DNA of 64,000 nucleotides from Puccinia triticina. Its lineage: Eukaryota; Basidiomycota; Pucciniomycetes; Pucciniales; Pucciniaceae. The DNA lies in contig NC_070569.1 of assembly GCF_026914185.1 (NCBI RefSeq), forward strand, positions 1,364,001 to 1,428,000, read 5' to 3'. Shown in pieces: positions 42,841-53,581 of this stretch (the first letter of the stretch is position 1; each line of letters begins with the position of its first letter). The translations under genes and the position numbers were made by a program. The notes beneath the pieces were generated by a model. That model was not told the origin of the DNA. It ran no database searches and saw only the letters and a program-made list of their open reading frames with translations.

Positions 42841-44063
42841 GCACTCTTCTCAACTTTTTATATCACCCTCTTGAGGACCTGTGTTCAACCCCCACGGGAA
42901 ACATCAAGTCAACTTTCACCCTTTTCCATCATCATAAACCCTCACATCTTTCACGTACCTGTCATCAAACAACTTCATCTAAAACTAGACCAGACCTATC
43001 ACTTGATTAAAACTTGCCAAGCTTAGTTTGGTGGGTCTTGTTATCTGATAGTATAGAAGGGCAGAGTTTGCACCTCCATCATCCCCTTCTCCATTTAGCA
43101 AAAGGGTTTCACAACCACTTTTGAGTCTTGGTGATCATCAAGAGGAGTACTTCTCCCCCAGATGGCAATCAGCACTGGTCATTCAGGGGAGTGTGTATCT
43201 ATCATTACTCTGCATGACCAGTCAGCACCGGCCATTGGGGGGAGTGTGTACATACTCCTCTTGTACTTGGCCAACAAATGGTGTCTGTCATATGTTTTAG
43301 GCGGGCAGGATGCGGGGGTGACACATGGTAGCAAAGTGTTGCACGGGGTTTGAATCCCTGGTAAATTGTCAGATGTTGCTGTGGACCACAGCAACAGCGA
43401 GATGCCCGCAGTGTTATCTAGTCCCAGCACAGTTGATATTAAGTACCCCCCTTCCCACTGCTCAAGAGAGCTGGCAAATGCTCCAAAGTCCAACTTTCTT
43501 TTTTTCTCTTCTATGTATGATCTGTGCACAAGGTTGGTGGACCATCCAGGTGGTGTCCAAAAAGTTGCTTTTTCAAGTGACTTTCCAACTTTCAGCCAAC
43601 TGACGGATCAAGCAGTTGGATGACATGTAGGCAAGGTTGGCTCTAACTTAAAAGTCCCCCCTGGTGGGAGGCTTGCTGTGGCCGGCGGCAAAGCTGCCCT
43701 TCCCGCAGGGAGGGACTTGCGCATTATCCCAAATTTTACACGGGAGCAGAAAGTTCATTTGGCTGAGAGGTTTTTAAAAATTTATAGCTCCTCCCCCAGC
43801 CTCTCCACCAATATGCCCTATCTGTACCACATGCTACTTTTCTTTCTCTACAATTTGGTCTACTCAGATTTTTTCTATCACAATCTGTTGACCTTTTCAA
43901 AAGATCAAAAATGCAGAAGTCTTCCAAATGAGGCTCCACTTGTTTGGGACTTCAGGAGTTGTTTTCTGGCTACAAGATAGATAAGTGGCTCAAATTCCTT
44001 GCAAGAACAGAACCTACAACTTGTTATATTCAATTTTTTCATATTAGTTGAGATTTGTAGTTA
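42841..44063. other. No supported gene
   Basis: Mixed sequence. 43100-43270 repeats a GGGGAGTGTGTA...CTCC motif next to CAGTCAGCACCGGCCATTG, related in style to the CCGGTCATTG words of the palindromic element. Open frames of up to 116 codons show no domain. Confidence 0.35.
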
Positions 44064-44232
44064 TGGTGTTCAAAGTTGGTTTGCATAATTTTATGCATGC
44101 ATATATCATAAAATATTTTTTGCGGGGGATATGACTGTCTGATTATGTAATACAAAATTTCCTCACCAAAATATTTTTATGGTTTTATGATTTATGCATG
44201 CATAAAATTATGCAAACCAACTTTGAACACCA
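44064..44232. mobile_element. Mariner-like MITE (TGGTGTTCAA family), copy 2
   Basis: 169 bp with about 40-bp inverted ends starting TGGTGTTCAAAGTTGG, flanked by TA (44062-44063 and 44233-44234). Same family as 12327-12483. Confidence 0.85.
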
Positions 44233-44234
44233 TA

Positions 44235-45340
44235 TGTAGCAGATCCTTTCTGCTCCTGCTTAAATCAAGACATAACTCATAAGCCTCTCCTGCGCTCCGC
44301 CCTCCGGGCGGGGTCCCTCGGACCCTCCGCCCGGCCGGGGCAGGCCGACCTGAAGGGCGGCTCGACGTCATGCCAGGACGGCCCGACCCAAATCTGGCGG
44401 ATGGGTCCGCCCGCCGTAGGGGGGGGGGGGGGGGCTTGAGGTGAGCAAACCAGAAGTTCAGGACACCAACAGCGCCGGCGGGCAGACGGGCCAAGACTCA
44501 AGACGAGATGTCGAACTTTCATCATCTATACGCCATGCCCACGACAGCAGCAGGCTCATCCTCCGGCAACCACGCCCGACCACCACCCAACAGCCCTGGC
44601 CAACCCCTCCGCTCCAACTCTCCTCCCTTCTGCCACCGGTCCGTTCGCTCGGTCCCGCTCAGGCCCTGACAGGCTCATAAAACTCATCTCGAGACGCCTT
44701 AAACCCAGCCGATAAGGACTTCGAGCTCGCCGCATGGCAGCTGAGCTATCTCTTTGTTGCCCCACGAAGAGTGTCAGTCTCCGCGGGCTTGCTCATTTCG
44801 GCCGAACGGCGGCGGCTCGGTACTATTGCACCTACCTGGCCCATCACCGGCGTTGACCCGTCGCCGCGGCAAAACACCGAACAGATAAGTGAAGTCGGAC
44901 CTCTTCCTGACCCACGGCCGAGCCCTAAACGCGATTGCTCCTTTCTTTCTTCACTGAAGATCGGTGACCGATACCGAGCGTACTCAAGCTGACCCCACAC
45001 GTGTTTCAATGTTTGTCAGCTGCCGAGGCTGTTGGGCCAGCCGGCTGTGCTACCATCGCCCTCCGAAGCGGGGGGCTTGCTGCTGAGCTGTATGGGCTGT
45101 TCCAGGCCCCCCAGCCTATCACAAACTAGTCCTCCGCAAAACCGTCTCTGAGACAGACATCCTAGGGCAGGGCTAACGTTCCACCCTCCTACCCTCGGAG
45201 TGGTAGAACACTGGTTGTATGTATTGCACCGTTGCACCGACCGGAGGGAGGCGCGATGTTCGAAGTGTCCCTTTGCGATGGCATCCCGACTGCAGAGGGC
45301 CTTGGTTATTTGAGCCTGTCCCCCTGCAGAAGCCCAGGAA
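44235..45340. other. GC-rich stretch without supported gene
   Basis: Higher GC than its surroundings, with a 16-G homopolymer at 44419-44434 and GGGTCCCTCGGACCCTCCGCC-type inversions near 44311-44332. Several short open frames on both strands have no recognisable domain. It ends at the left edge of segment D copy 2. Confidence 0.35.
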
Positions 45341-45769
45341 GGACACAGATCATGCCACCTGTTGTTGAATCCGAATTTTGTGTTGAACATCACATTTCGC
45401 AATCTGTATCCAAAGATGCCAGGGGGTTGTGGGTTCAACTTCAAGCAAATCATCAGAACGTGGGTGAACAGAAAGAGGGTTCAAATACAAATCATCAGAA
45501 CGGGGGTGATACAAGGAGGTTGGAAGGAGTGTCAAGGTTGGGAAGAGTGTCAAGGAGGTTAGAAAGTGTGTCAAGGAGGTAGAAAAGTATTTCAGCAAAT
45601 CTTGGAGGCTGGTGTTCTTCACAACCGGCCAGTGTGTGGTTCGAGACTCGAGAATTCGAGCGTCTGATATCTTCGCGGGTGGATGCAATGCACCCGCCAC
45701 CACCTCCGGTGTCTCCTTTTCCAAAAATCATTAAACCTTCGCACTTGAGCCCTTGATTCGACCAACAGC

Positions 45770-47797
45770 ATGCGTGCTGCATCATATTCGACGCTTTCCG
45801 CCTATCACACTTTCAACTCATTAATCTTAGTTCTTTTGGGGTTGATCATTGCTCAATGTTTATGTTTTCCAACGCTTGGAGAAATCCTAGAGACCCATCC
45901 TGACGACCTTCCAGAGTTCGAAAAGCGCTTAAAGTGTAAGTAGCCAGAAGGGTGGCTGATACTTTTCCTTTGACCAAGAACATCGGCAGCTAACTGCAAG
46001 CTTCTATTCAACTCACCTCTCAAAATTTGCTCTTCCTCAGCGGAGATGTGGCAAAACAGTTTTAGTTCTGTCCAAGAATTGGGTCGTTGTGAGTCTATCG
46101 CATTTTAAACCACGTTAAATTGTAGAAGATAGAAACTGATAGAAATTGACCATATTTCAGCCATATGTGGCGAGCGCGCTGGCTCCCATGGAGGTCAAAG
46201 TCATAATCACAAAAGGCCAGAAGCAAGTAAGGAAGATTCCATCCGATCAATTTTCAGATGGAATTTACAAACCTGTGACTTTACTGAATCACAATGATAT
46301 TGGAGATGCCAACACTGTCACATCCAATCCAGCTAACGTGGCCTTCTTTTTGCATTAGCTGCACTGTTTTTAAGCGCCCTGCAAAACGACGTGTTAAATC
46401 CTATACAAATAGATTCAGCGCCTGAATCCATTGGGTTTACGGCAGAAGTTGCAAAAGATCTTGGCAATGAGATTTCTAATCTCAGTCCTCTCGTCAAAAG
46501 TCTTACGGAGAAAGTTTCCATGAACCAGCCACCGGACCTCGAAGAATCGGCGGGTACTGGTCTTCTTGGAAACGCTGAGGATGGTGACCTGGTAGCCTCA
46601 GACTTCATGAAGGGAACCAAAAAGGTCGTGGAAATTTTGCAGACATCAAAAAGCATACATTTTCGACCTGATCAACAGATATTGGCCGCTCTCCGCGAAA
46701 GGATGGCAGTCGACCATTTGAATGAAGCCCTCGTCAAATTTCTTATCATCCTTGAAAGGCACAACCTCGCTTCTCCCAAGTGGCTCGAAAATCTATTGAA
46801 AAAGAAAGAAGGAGTTGAAATCATATTCAACTACCTCGCGCGCAGGTTTCCAGGGCTGAGAGATAATATTGACATCCCTAACGCATATTTGATCCCGGAC
46901 TTCAAGAAAGCCGTTCAAGAAAGCCTTTTCACTGCAGAGCTCCAGGGGCTCTTCAAACGTGAGTTCACGTTCATCAATCACTTCCCATCAAACCGTAAGT
47001 TGGGATGTGACACCCAGCAAGAACCTAACTCGAAGCACTTTGGTCTCCTTTTTTTATTATAAGACTTCGGTTTGTGCGAGTGGCATCGGCTAGAGCGGTT
47101 ACATCTAAAGTACCAGATTTCTGCGTTTGATCGTCGCTTCGATAATTAGGTGGTAGCGGAATTCGACGGACTCACATCACGGTATTTCTTGGCGGATCAT
47201 GTGGGTAAATCGCCATATAAACAACAAATCGACAACTTGTTGTCGCTCCTGGCGAAACAGATCAGCGATATCAGCAAGTCATCCGGGAAGATCAGCATAT
47301 CATCGCCTCCGATCATGGAGATCTTGTCCTTGAAAATTTTACACAGTATGGTGCGATTCTTGGGTCGATATCACATCCACTGGGGCTGGTGGGCGGATGT
47401 GGAGGTGAAGATTCCAGATTCTAGCTGGAGCACCAAGGATGCTGAACGGTTCCGACAGCTTGATAACCTAATCATGCTGCTCTCTGATCAAATCAAATCA
47501 GTCTATTTCGAGTATGGCCAGTCCACGCAAAAAATAATCTCGTTCTGGCATCTCGATAACTCTATCGCAATGGTTCACTTGTCGGATATCAACAAGAGCG
47601 CTCAGCCTGCGAAATACGAACTAGTCGCTGAAAAAATCGCCCATTATCAAAAATATCCTCTGCTTCCCTATTTCAAACCGATGATAGAAAACGTTGTTAA
47701 TGGTCTCAGGGCCACTGAAAACCGCGAGGCACGTGTACGGGTCGATGAACTGAAACTAATTTTTTTTAAACCTGAGAAACTTTACACTGTGACATGA
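45770..47797 (+). pseudogene. Secreted-protein gene, copy D2, with premature stop
   Basis: The same five-exon layout as D1: 45770-45935, 46041-46088, 46161-46226, 46359-46994, 47064-47797. The signal peptide exon is conserved. Differences: a six-base in-frame deletion in exon 4 (MNQPP instead of MSANQPP), no poly-A insertion, and a three-base TTA insertion in exon 5 that creates TAG at 47147-47149; the frame is open again to 47797. The TAG would truncate the last about 217 residues unless the new TTAG is used as a splice acceptor. Few other differences suggest recent duplication. Confidence 0.7.
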
Positions 47798-47909
47798 TAT
47801 TTTGCTTAATATGGTACCCTATTTGCTGGGTTTTTTTTGTTGTTATTTGGCTTCAAATTAAATCAGCATATTTGTTTCATTCTCCGCACATCTATTTCAC
47901 CTCAGCATT

Positions 47910-48103
47910 AGGGGGTTCATGTTGCAAAAAAAGCAATGCTGATTTTTTCTGCTCATGCACCTGTGAGTAAGTTTTATGCCTTGCAGATTGCTTCCAAAGG
48001 GGAGCTGCCCAGCCAAACCTTTTTGCTTCCTCACGATTTTCAAAAGCTGCATCTGCTGGTTTTGGTTGCTGATTTTCGAAATCAGCCTTACGTGAACCCC
48101 CCT
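47910..48103. mobile_element. 194-bp MITE in segment D2, absent from D1
   Basis: Inverted ends AGGGGGTTCATG and AGGGGGGTTCACG are flanked by ATT (47907-47909 and 48104-48106). Copy D1 reads straight through the empty site with a single ATT. A 3-bp duplication is compatible with PIF/Harbinger-type insertion, but assignment is tentative. Non-coding. Confidence 0.8.
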
Positions 48104-48529
48104 ATTTCTTACAGAACCCATTTAGGGAGCGCGCAGCCTTGATTGTGAGATTTGGAGCTGTGTTACATAAGTTATCAGAAGCTATGCCAGCCCTCCGCTC
48201 GTTCAGACAGCACGGAGAGCCAACAAAGAGCCGCAAAAGCAGCTCCTCCGGCAAGAAGCGAGGCACTGAGATTCAAGTCAGCCATAGAGGTGATCACTGC
48301 GGGGACACACCCAAAAGTTGGTTATAAAGCGGGCAAGAGGATTGTAGAAGTTAAGGTTGAAGAACCAAACCTCACTTCTCACATATTTTAGAGCTATGAA
48401 TCCTAGTATTTGAGTAAGATGAAGAAAACTCCCCCAAGGGAAATATTGTGTTTTGAATAATGCTTGGATTTTTTCTCAAATTTTCTGGTTTCATTATGTA
48501 CTTAACTTTATTTTAAAATTCACACCAAA

Positions 48530-48920
48530 CTCTAGAAACCACGCCCAACTTTGAACCAAACCTTGAGATAGACTTCCGCCCGGGATATCTTTGTGTAACG
48601 ACCTAGCGCTTGATTGGCCCCTCCCTGCCCGTCCCATGGTAGCAGAGGGCAACGGCCAATGGTCATGGCCCATGGGCAGTGGATGATGGGGTCAAGAATG
48701 TGCTCTGGTTCCAAATATGAGCTTGGATTTTCTCTAACCCAACTTCTAGACCCCCTACTGGAGGGTATTGGCTTCAGGGGTTGATTTGGCCTTGGGCCTC
48801 ATCTGACATATGTCAAGATGCACCTCATGGAAGGGATATGAAAAGTATGGAGTTGACCTTGGTCAACAAAACCAGAAAAATTGAGAGAATGTCCAACCTT
48901 TCTTCAAAACACAATATATT
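48530..48920 (+). repeat. Dispersed repeat F, copy in segment D2
   Basis: Matches 38640-39010 in order and orientation (CGACCTAGCGCTTG, CCCCTCCCTGCCC, GGGCAGTGGATGATGG, TTGGGCCTCATCTGAC). No coding potential. Confidence 0.6.
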
Positions 48921-49006
48921 TCAGAGCATGGATAGACTATATATAGTGTTTGTAAGTACATACTTGAGTTGATGAGAAACCAAACACATAATAAGCTATA
49001 AATATA

Positions 49007-50442
49007 GGCCCCGTTTGGACGCCCCAAATTCAGTTATAAATTGCGCGACTTATCACCGGGGGTGCTTGGGGTATAACACCAAATTTATATGTGTTTGGGA
49101 CAGCCAGTGATATCGTAAAATTCATTACGCTGTATCACAGAAAATTTATATCCCCTGCCATTCCAGAAATATAGGTCCTGACCTGTATTTCTGGGTGATA
49201 TGTGCCCATGGCACGTACTACACAAACTCTTGATGACCGGTCAACCGGTCATCGAAGACAACACAACAACCTCTGGATGGCCGTTTGGACAGGCCATCCA
49301 GAGGACTTCACCTCCCGATGATCGGACAACCGGTCATTGAAGAGGACTTTGCACCTCTCGATGACTGGACCAGTCATCAAGAGGGACTCTACACCCTCTC
49401 ATGAATGACTGGTCAACCGGTCATCAAAGAGGACTTCGTACCTCTTGATGACCGGACCAGTCATTGAGAGGGACTCTACACCCTCTCAATGACTGGTTGA
49501 CCGGTCATTGAGAGGGACTCTAGACCCTCTCAATGACTGGTTGACCGGTCATCGAGAGGTACTCAACACCCTCTCAATGAAACCATTGAGAGGGACTCTA
49601 CACCTCTCAATGTCCAGTCAGCTAGTCATTGAGAGGTGGGGTAACCTCTCGATGAATGGTTGACCGGACATCGAAGAGGACTTCACCTCTTGATGACCGG
49701 ACCAGTTATCGAGAGGTGTGGAGTCCCTCTTGATGACCGGTCAACCAGAAATCTAGAAGTAATCTAAGGCCTCTTGATGGCTGGTTGACCGGACATTAAG
49801 AGGGTGTAGAGTCCCTCTCAATGACCAGACCAGTCATTGAGAGGGTGTTGAGTCCCTTTCAATGACCGTTCAACCAGTCATTGAGAGGGTGTAGAGTCCC
49901 TCTCGATGCCTGGTCCTGTCATCGAGAGGGTGTTGAGTCCCTCTTGATGACCGGTCAACCAGTCATCGAGAGGGTGTAGAGTCCCTCTCAATGACCGGTT
50001 GAGCAGTCATTGAGAGGGTGTAGAGTCCCTCTCAATGACTGGTCCGGCCATTGAGAGGTGCGAAGTCCTCTTCGATGACTGGTTGTCCAATCATCGAGAG
50101 GTGAAGTCCTCTGGATGGCCTGTCCAAACGGCCATCCAGAGGTTGTTGTGTTCTCTTCAATGACCGGTTGACTGGTCATCAAGAGGGTACACATTCATGT
50201 ACTCCTTTGAATGACCTGTTGAACAGGCCATCCAGAGGGTTGGTTGTGGGTATTATGAAACTGGTCTGGTTGGGTTTGCCAAACAGACCTGTGATAAGTG
50301 GACTCCAGAGGTGTTCTGCAGTGGATGCGCCAAACAGGCAAATGATAAATTTGTTGGCGGTTATGACACCCAAAATTCATTTTGGGTGTCATGTATTTTA
50401 TTGTGCAATTTATAATATCACACCAGGCGTCCAAATGGGGCC
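49007..50442. mobile_element. Tourist-like (PIF/Harbinger-type) MITE filled with an inverted CCGGTCATTGAGAGG array
   Basis: Inverted ends GGCCCCGTTTGGACGCC and GGCCCCATTTGGACGCC are flanked by ATA (49004-49006 and 50443-50445). Between about 49230 and 50190 lies an inverted array of GACCGGTCATTGAGAGGG-type units with ACTCTACACCCTCT spacers, turning near 49700; the arms end in the matching CTCTGGATGGCC blocks. The element is 1,436 bp, long for a MITE, and encodes nothing. Confidence 0.8.
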
Positions 50443-50445
50443 ATA

Positions 50446-50530
50446 GAAATTGTGTGAATCTAGAAAATATGACAACATGAGAAAATGTGGAAATAGAAAT
50501 AAGTTTGATATAACACTCCCCCCCTCATCA
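50446..50530 (-). mobile_element. Ty1/copia polypurine tract and start of 3' LTR
   Basis: The minus strand reads GAGGGGGGGGAG followed by TGTTATATCAAAC, the usual copia tract plus LTR start (LTR begins at 50515). The LTR is interrupted at 50445 by the Tourist-like MITE. Its continuation is probably the sequence just below 49006, since the MITE's ATA duplication joins them. Confidence 0.55.
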
Positions 50531-50890
50531 ACCACACAACAAGAAACAAAAAAACAAAGAAATAACAAAAAATAAGAGATAGAAAACGCAGAACACAAAA
50601 AATTATAATTATGAATGAGGGAAGGAAAAAATATAGACCCTGAAAAACATGGAACACAAGAAGAAGAGCAATGAAAAGAAAAGGAGAATGAAATTCCTGC
50701 CGCGATCCTTGTCAAAAGAGTAACTGTGTGATATAAATTGAGCATGGTTAGCGTCTGAAGAACCAATCAACCGCTATCATTCAATGGGGTTTGTGGAGGG
50801 AGACAAACAGAGCATGATCATCGCCGCCAGCGCATACTGTCCCCCCTTTACTTGCCATCATTTTGGATTGCCCACGCAATCCTACCCCAG

Positions 50891-51232
50891 TCAAAAATTC
50901 CATACTTTTTGCCAACCTAGGGCCTTAGTGAAAATATCCGCCAGTTGATCGTTGGTAAAAATCCATTGGAGACGGACCTTCTTTGAATAAAGGAGCTTGT
51001 TGATGACATGGAATTCCCGGTCAACGTGACAATGTTCCTTCCGGGTGCGGCAGTCAGAGCTGATTTGAACGGCGGCCTTGTTGTCGCAAAGAAGTAAAGG
51101 AGGAGGAAGATCACAAAAATGAGATAGAATATCTATACCTGTAGTTTCTTTGTGTTGAGAGGACCTCTTTTTTATAGCTGAATTCCTGTTACGATTAACC
51201 AAGAATTTGGGTGTCCACACGGGATACACCAC
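50891..51232 (-). pseudogene. Ty1/copia RNase H C-terminal fragment
   Basis: The frame contains LLCDNKAAVQISSD, HVDREFHVIN and TNDQLADIFTKALG. This is the characteristic end of copia-type Pol, where the RNase H last catalytic Asp region and the QLADIFTK motif precede the polypurine tract. The rest of Pol is missing. It lies upstream of the tract and LTR start at 50515-50530 in the same orientation. Confidence 0.85.
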
Positions 51233-51378
51233 AGGTTTACAAGTATTATTTCAACGGGGTTTTGGGTTGGTAGTAGTGGCAATCGGAGTCCACTTTGATC
51301 TCAAAATAAAGTTCTCTTCTTTTGACGCAGCTACGCAATGGTTGTCTAAGCTTTTCAGCTATGCTAAAGTCCTGCAAG

Positions 51379-51764
51379 CAGCAGTGGGTAGTTCATTACG
51401 TTGCGTTATCCGCGCTATTTGCGTAACTTAACTACCTGTGTTATCCACCGCGCCCCGTTACTTTACGAGGAACGGGCCGTCTGAGTGGCATATGGATAGC
51501 GTAACGGGTCTTTTTCCGACGCTTTTACGCTACATTATTGCTTGGATAATGCAATAACAAGCCCTCAAGGGCCGTTTTGGCGCTGCAATCAGCTTGTTAT
51601 CTGGCGCGCCGCAGGCCTGGATAAGGTAACAAACAGAAAAAAATGGTCCAAGAAATGAAGAAATGGCGCAATAACGTAGCGCACCACCGTTACGAGTAAC
51701 TGTCACAATAACGGCTTAAAAACTGTTACGTTACCGTTATTGGTAACGTAACTACCCACCGTTG
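51379..51764. mobile_element. hAT-type MITE (7-bp TSD), GTAACG-rich
   Basis: 386 bp with ends CAGCAGTGGGTAGTT and CAACGGTGGGTAGTT, flanked by CTGCAAG (51372-51378 and 51765-51771). The interior is crowded with GTTACG/CGTTAT words. Non-coding. Confidence 0.85.
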
Positions 51765-51771
51765 CTGCAAG

Positions 51772-52042
51772 ACTGATTCAGGTTCTTTGGAATCAGGCGG
51801 AGCAACAGCGCCGTGGTCGTCTTAACTTTCTATCTATTCTGATTCCAATGAGATCAAAGACAAATCGGAGGAAAAATGGCAAGGGTTCTGCGTGTTCCTG
51901 ACTGGAATTCACTTTTGCCAGTGCAGCGGGTCGGACAAAGAAGAGGTTCTAGGGAGAATTCACTCTTTTGAGATTCTCTGTGACCAAGTTCAGGACAGGG
52001 TAGAGTCATGTAATGAAAATATTTTTGTTTTGTTTTAGGGGG
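51772..52042. other. No supported gene
   Basis: Short stretch after the hAT MITE; it contains no recognisable feature. Confidence 0.4.
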
Positions 52043-52446
52043 TTAATAAAAACATGAGATATAAGGGGTGTGCGGCAGTCTTAAGGGGAAAAATCCGGCT
52101 AATTGAATAGATTTTTTGTTACATATCACAGCAGTCTACAAACTTGAGTGAAATTTCAAATATGAATATCCTCTGTGAACTGACATTTTTAGCAATTTTG
52201 TGGCATCATAACATGAGATGTAAGGGATGCGCGGTAGTCATAATACCTACTACTGCGCACCCCATATAACTCATGTTCTGATGCCACAACATTTCTAAAA
52301 ATTCAAGGTCACGGAGAAGATGCATATTTGAAAGTTCACTTGAGTTTTTAGACTACTGTGATATGTAACAAAAAAGCTATTCAATTAGCCAAATTTTTCC
52401 CCTTAAGACTGCCGCACACCCCTTATATCTCATGTTTTTATGCCAC
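52043..52446. repeat. Fold-back element with ACATGAGATATAAGG ends
   Basis: The left arm starts with AAAAACATGAGATATAAGG, and the right arm ends with its inverse near 52440. The hairpin turns near 52245 at a second inner palindrome (GATGCGCGGTAGT...ACTACTGCGCACC). Downstream (52447-52720) lie two or three diverged direct copies of the module TGTAACAAAAAAGTTATTC...CCGCGCACTCC. Confidence 0.7.
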
Positions 52447-53581
52447 CCCATTGCTGAAAATTTCAGAAAACAGAGAATATACAGATATTAAATATTCCTG
52501 AAATTTTTAGCTTGTTTGGAAATGTAACAAAAAAGTTATTCAGTTAGCGGGAATTTTCCTACTAAGCCCACCGCGCACTCCCTGAAAATCCTAAATATTT
52601 CAGGGAATGTAGAGTATTCACAATTAAAAGTGCCCTGAAGCTTTGGTGCGGCTGGGGCATGTAACAAAAAAGTTATCCCCTTAGTATTTACCCCAGAAAA
52701 GCGGGTGTGCAAAAAACCGGGTACAAATTAATTAATCAATTGGAAATTGAGTTTTTGCAATTCTGATTGCATGATAATTACTTTCATCATTTTAGATGAA
52801 TTTTGGCATTATTTGCGTTGCGCAGAAATTAGTAGAAAAAAACCGGGAACGCACGCGGAAAAGGGGATGCGCAAAAACTGGGTACAAACGCGGAAGTACC
52901 CAGGTACGTTTATTAACCCCCTTGTTTTATTTGAAGGTGATCAGCCTTTTTTTTAGTTTCTGAAAAAACAGTCTAGAAGTATGATTTTAAAGGAATATTT
53001 TCCCGATGAGGCCCCCAATTGTGAGCCTGTGTCTCTTATGTGACAGCAGGACACAAGAAAAAATGGGTGGGCACTGCTTGGATTTCTTGGGATAAAGAAA
53101 TAACAAACAGTAAGAGAGAAAGAGAGAGAAGGAAAGAGATGATCTGAGTTATGATAATCAAGGTTCTTTTGACCTGTAGGTGGGAACTAACATCCACTAG
53201 CAATGCTACCTCCTTAAGGGAGTGCTGCCAAGCTGTGCCTGAGATTGCAACAGCCTCTTCTCACAATGGAAACATGGAAGGTACCTGAATTAGAAAATTC
53301 TAATCAGCCACAATTTTTTAGACTTCTCTATGGATAGTCAAGGTTCTTTAAAGGGAAACCTATGTGGTTTGTTACTGACAAAAACCACAGAAAAAGAAGG
53401 ATATGAAGTGATTTGATCCTTGAGAGTAGATGTCTAGAGGTATATGTACTGTGATCAAAGAGGAGAGAAATAAACAAGAGAGGAGAGAAAGCAGTCAAAG
53501 AGACAGAGAGGAACTCCCCTGAGATAATAAAGTTTCAATGAAAAGGGTACTAACTGTAAATATTCCTGTTGGTGATACTGG

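Larger units (their letters stand above)
45344..48920 (+). repeat. Duplicated segment D, copy 2
   Basis: Homologous to 35851-39010. It preserves the unoccupied target of the hAT element (single CACAGAT at 45344-45350). It contains the broken D2 gene, a 194-bp MITE and extra sequence at about 48180-48440 that is absent between the matching points in copy 1. Confidence 0.85.

Noticed and set aside
44419..44434. G-quadruplex regulatory element at the 16-G run
   Set aside because: It is a plain homopolymer without spaced G-tracts and no gene nearby; it could also be a sequencing-length error.
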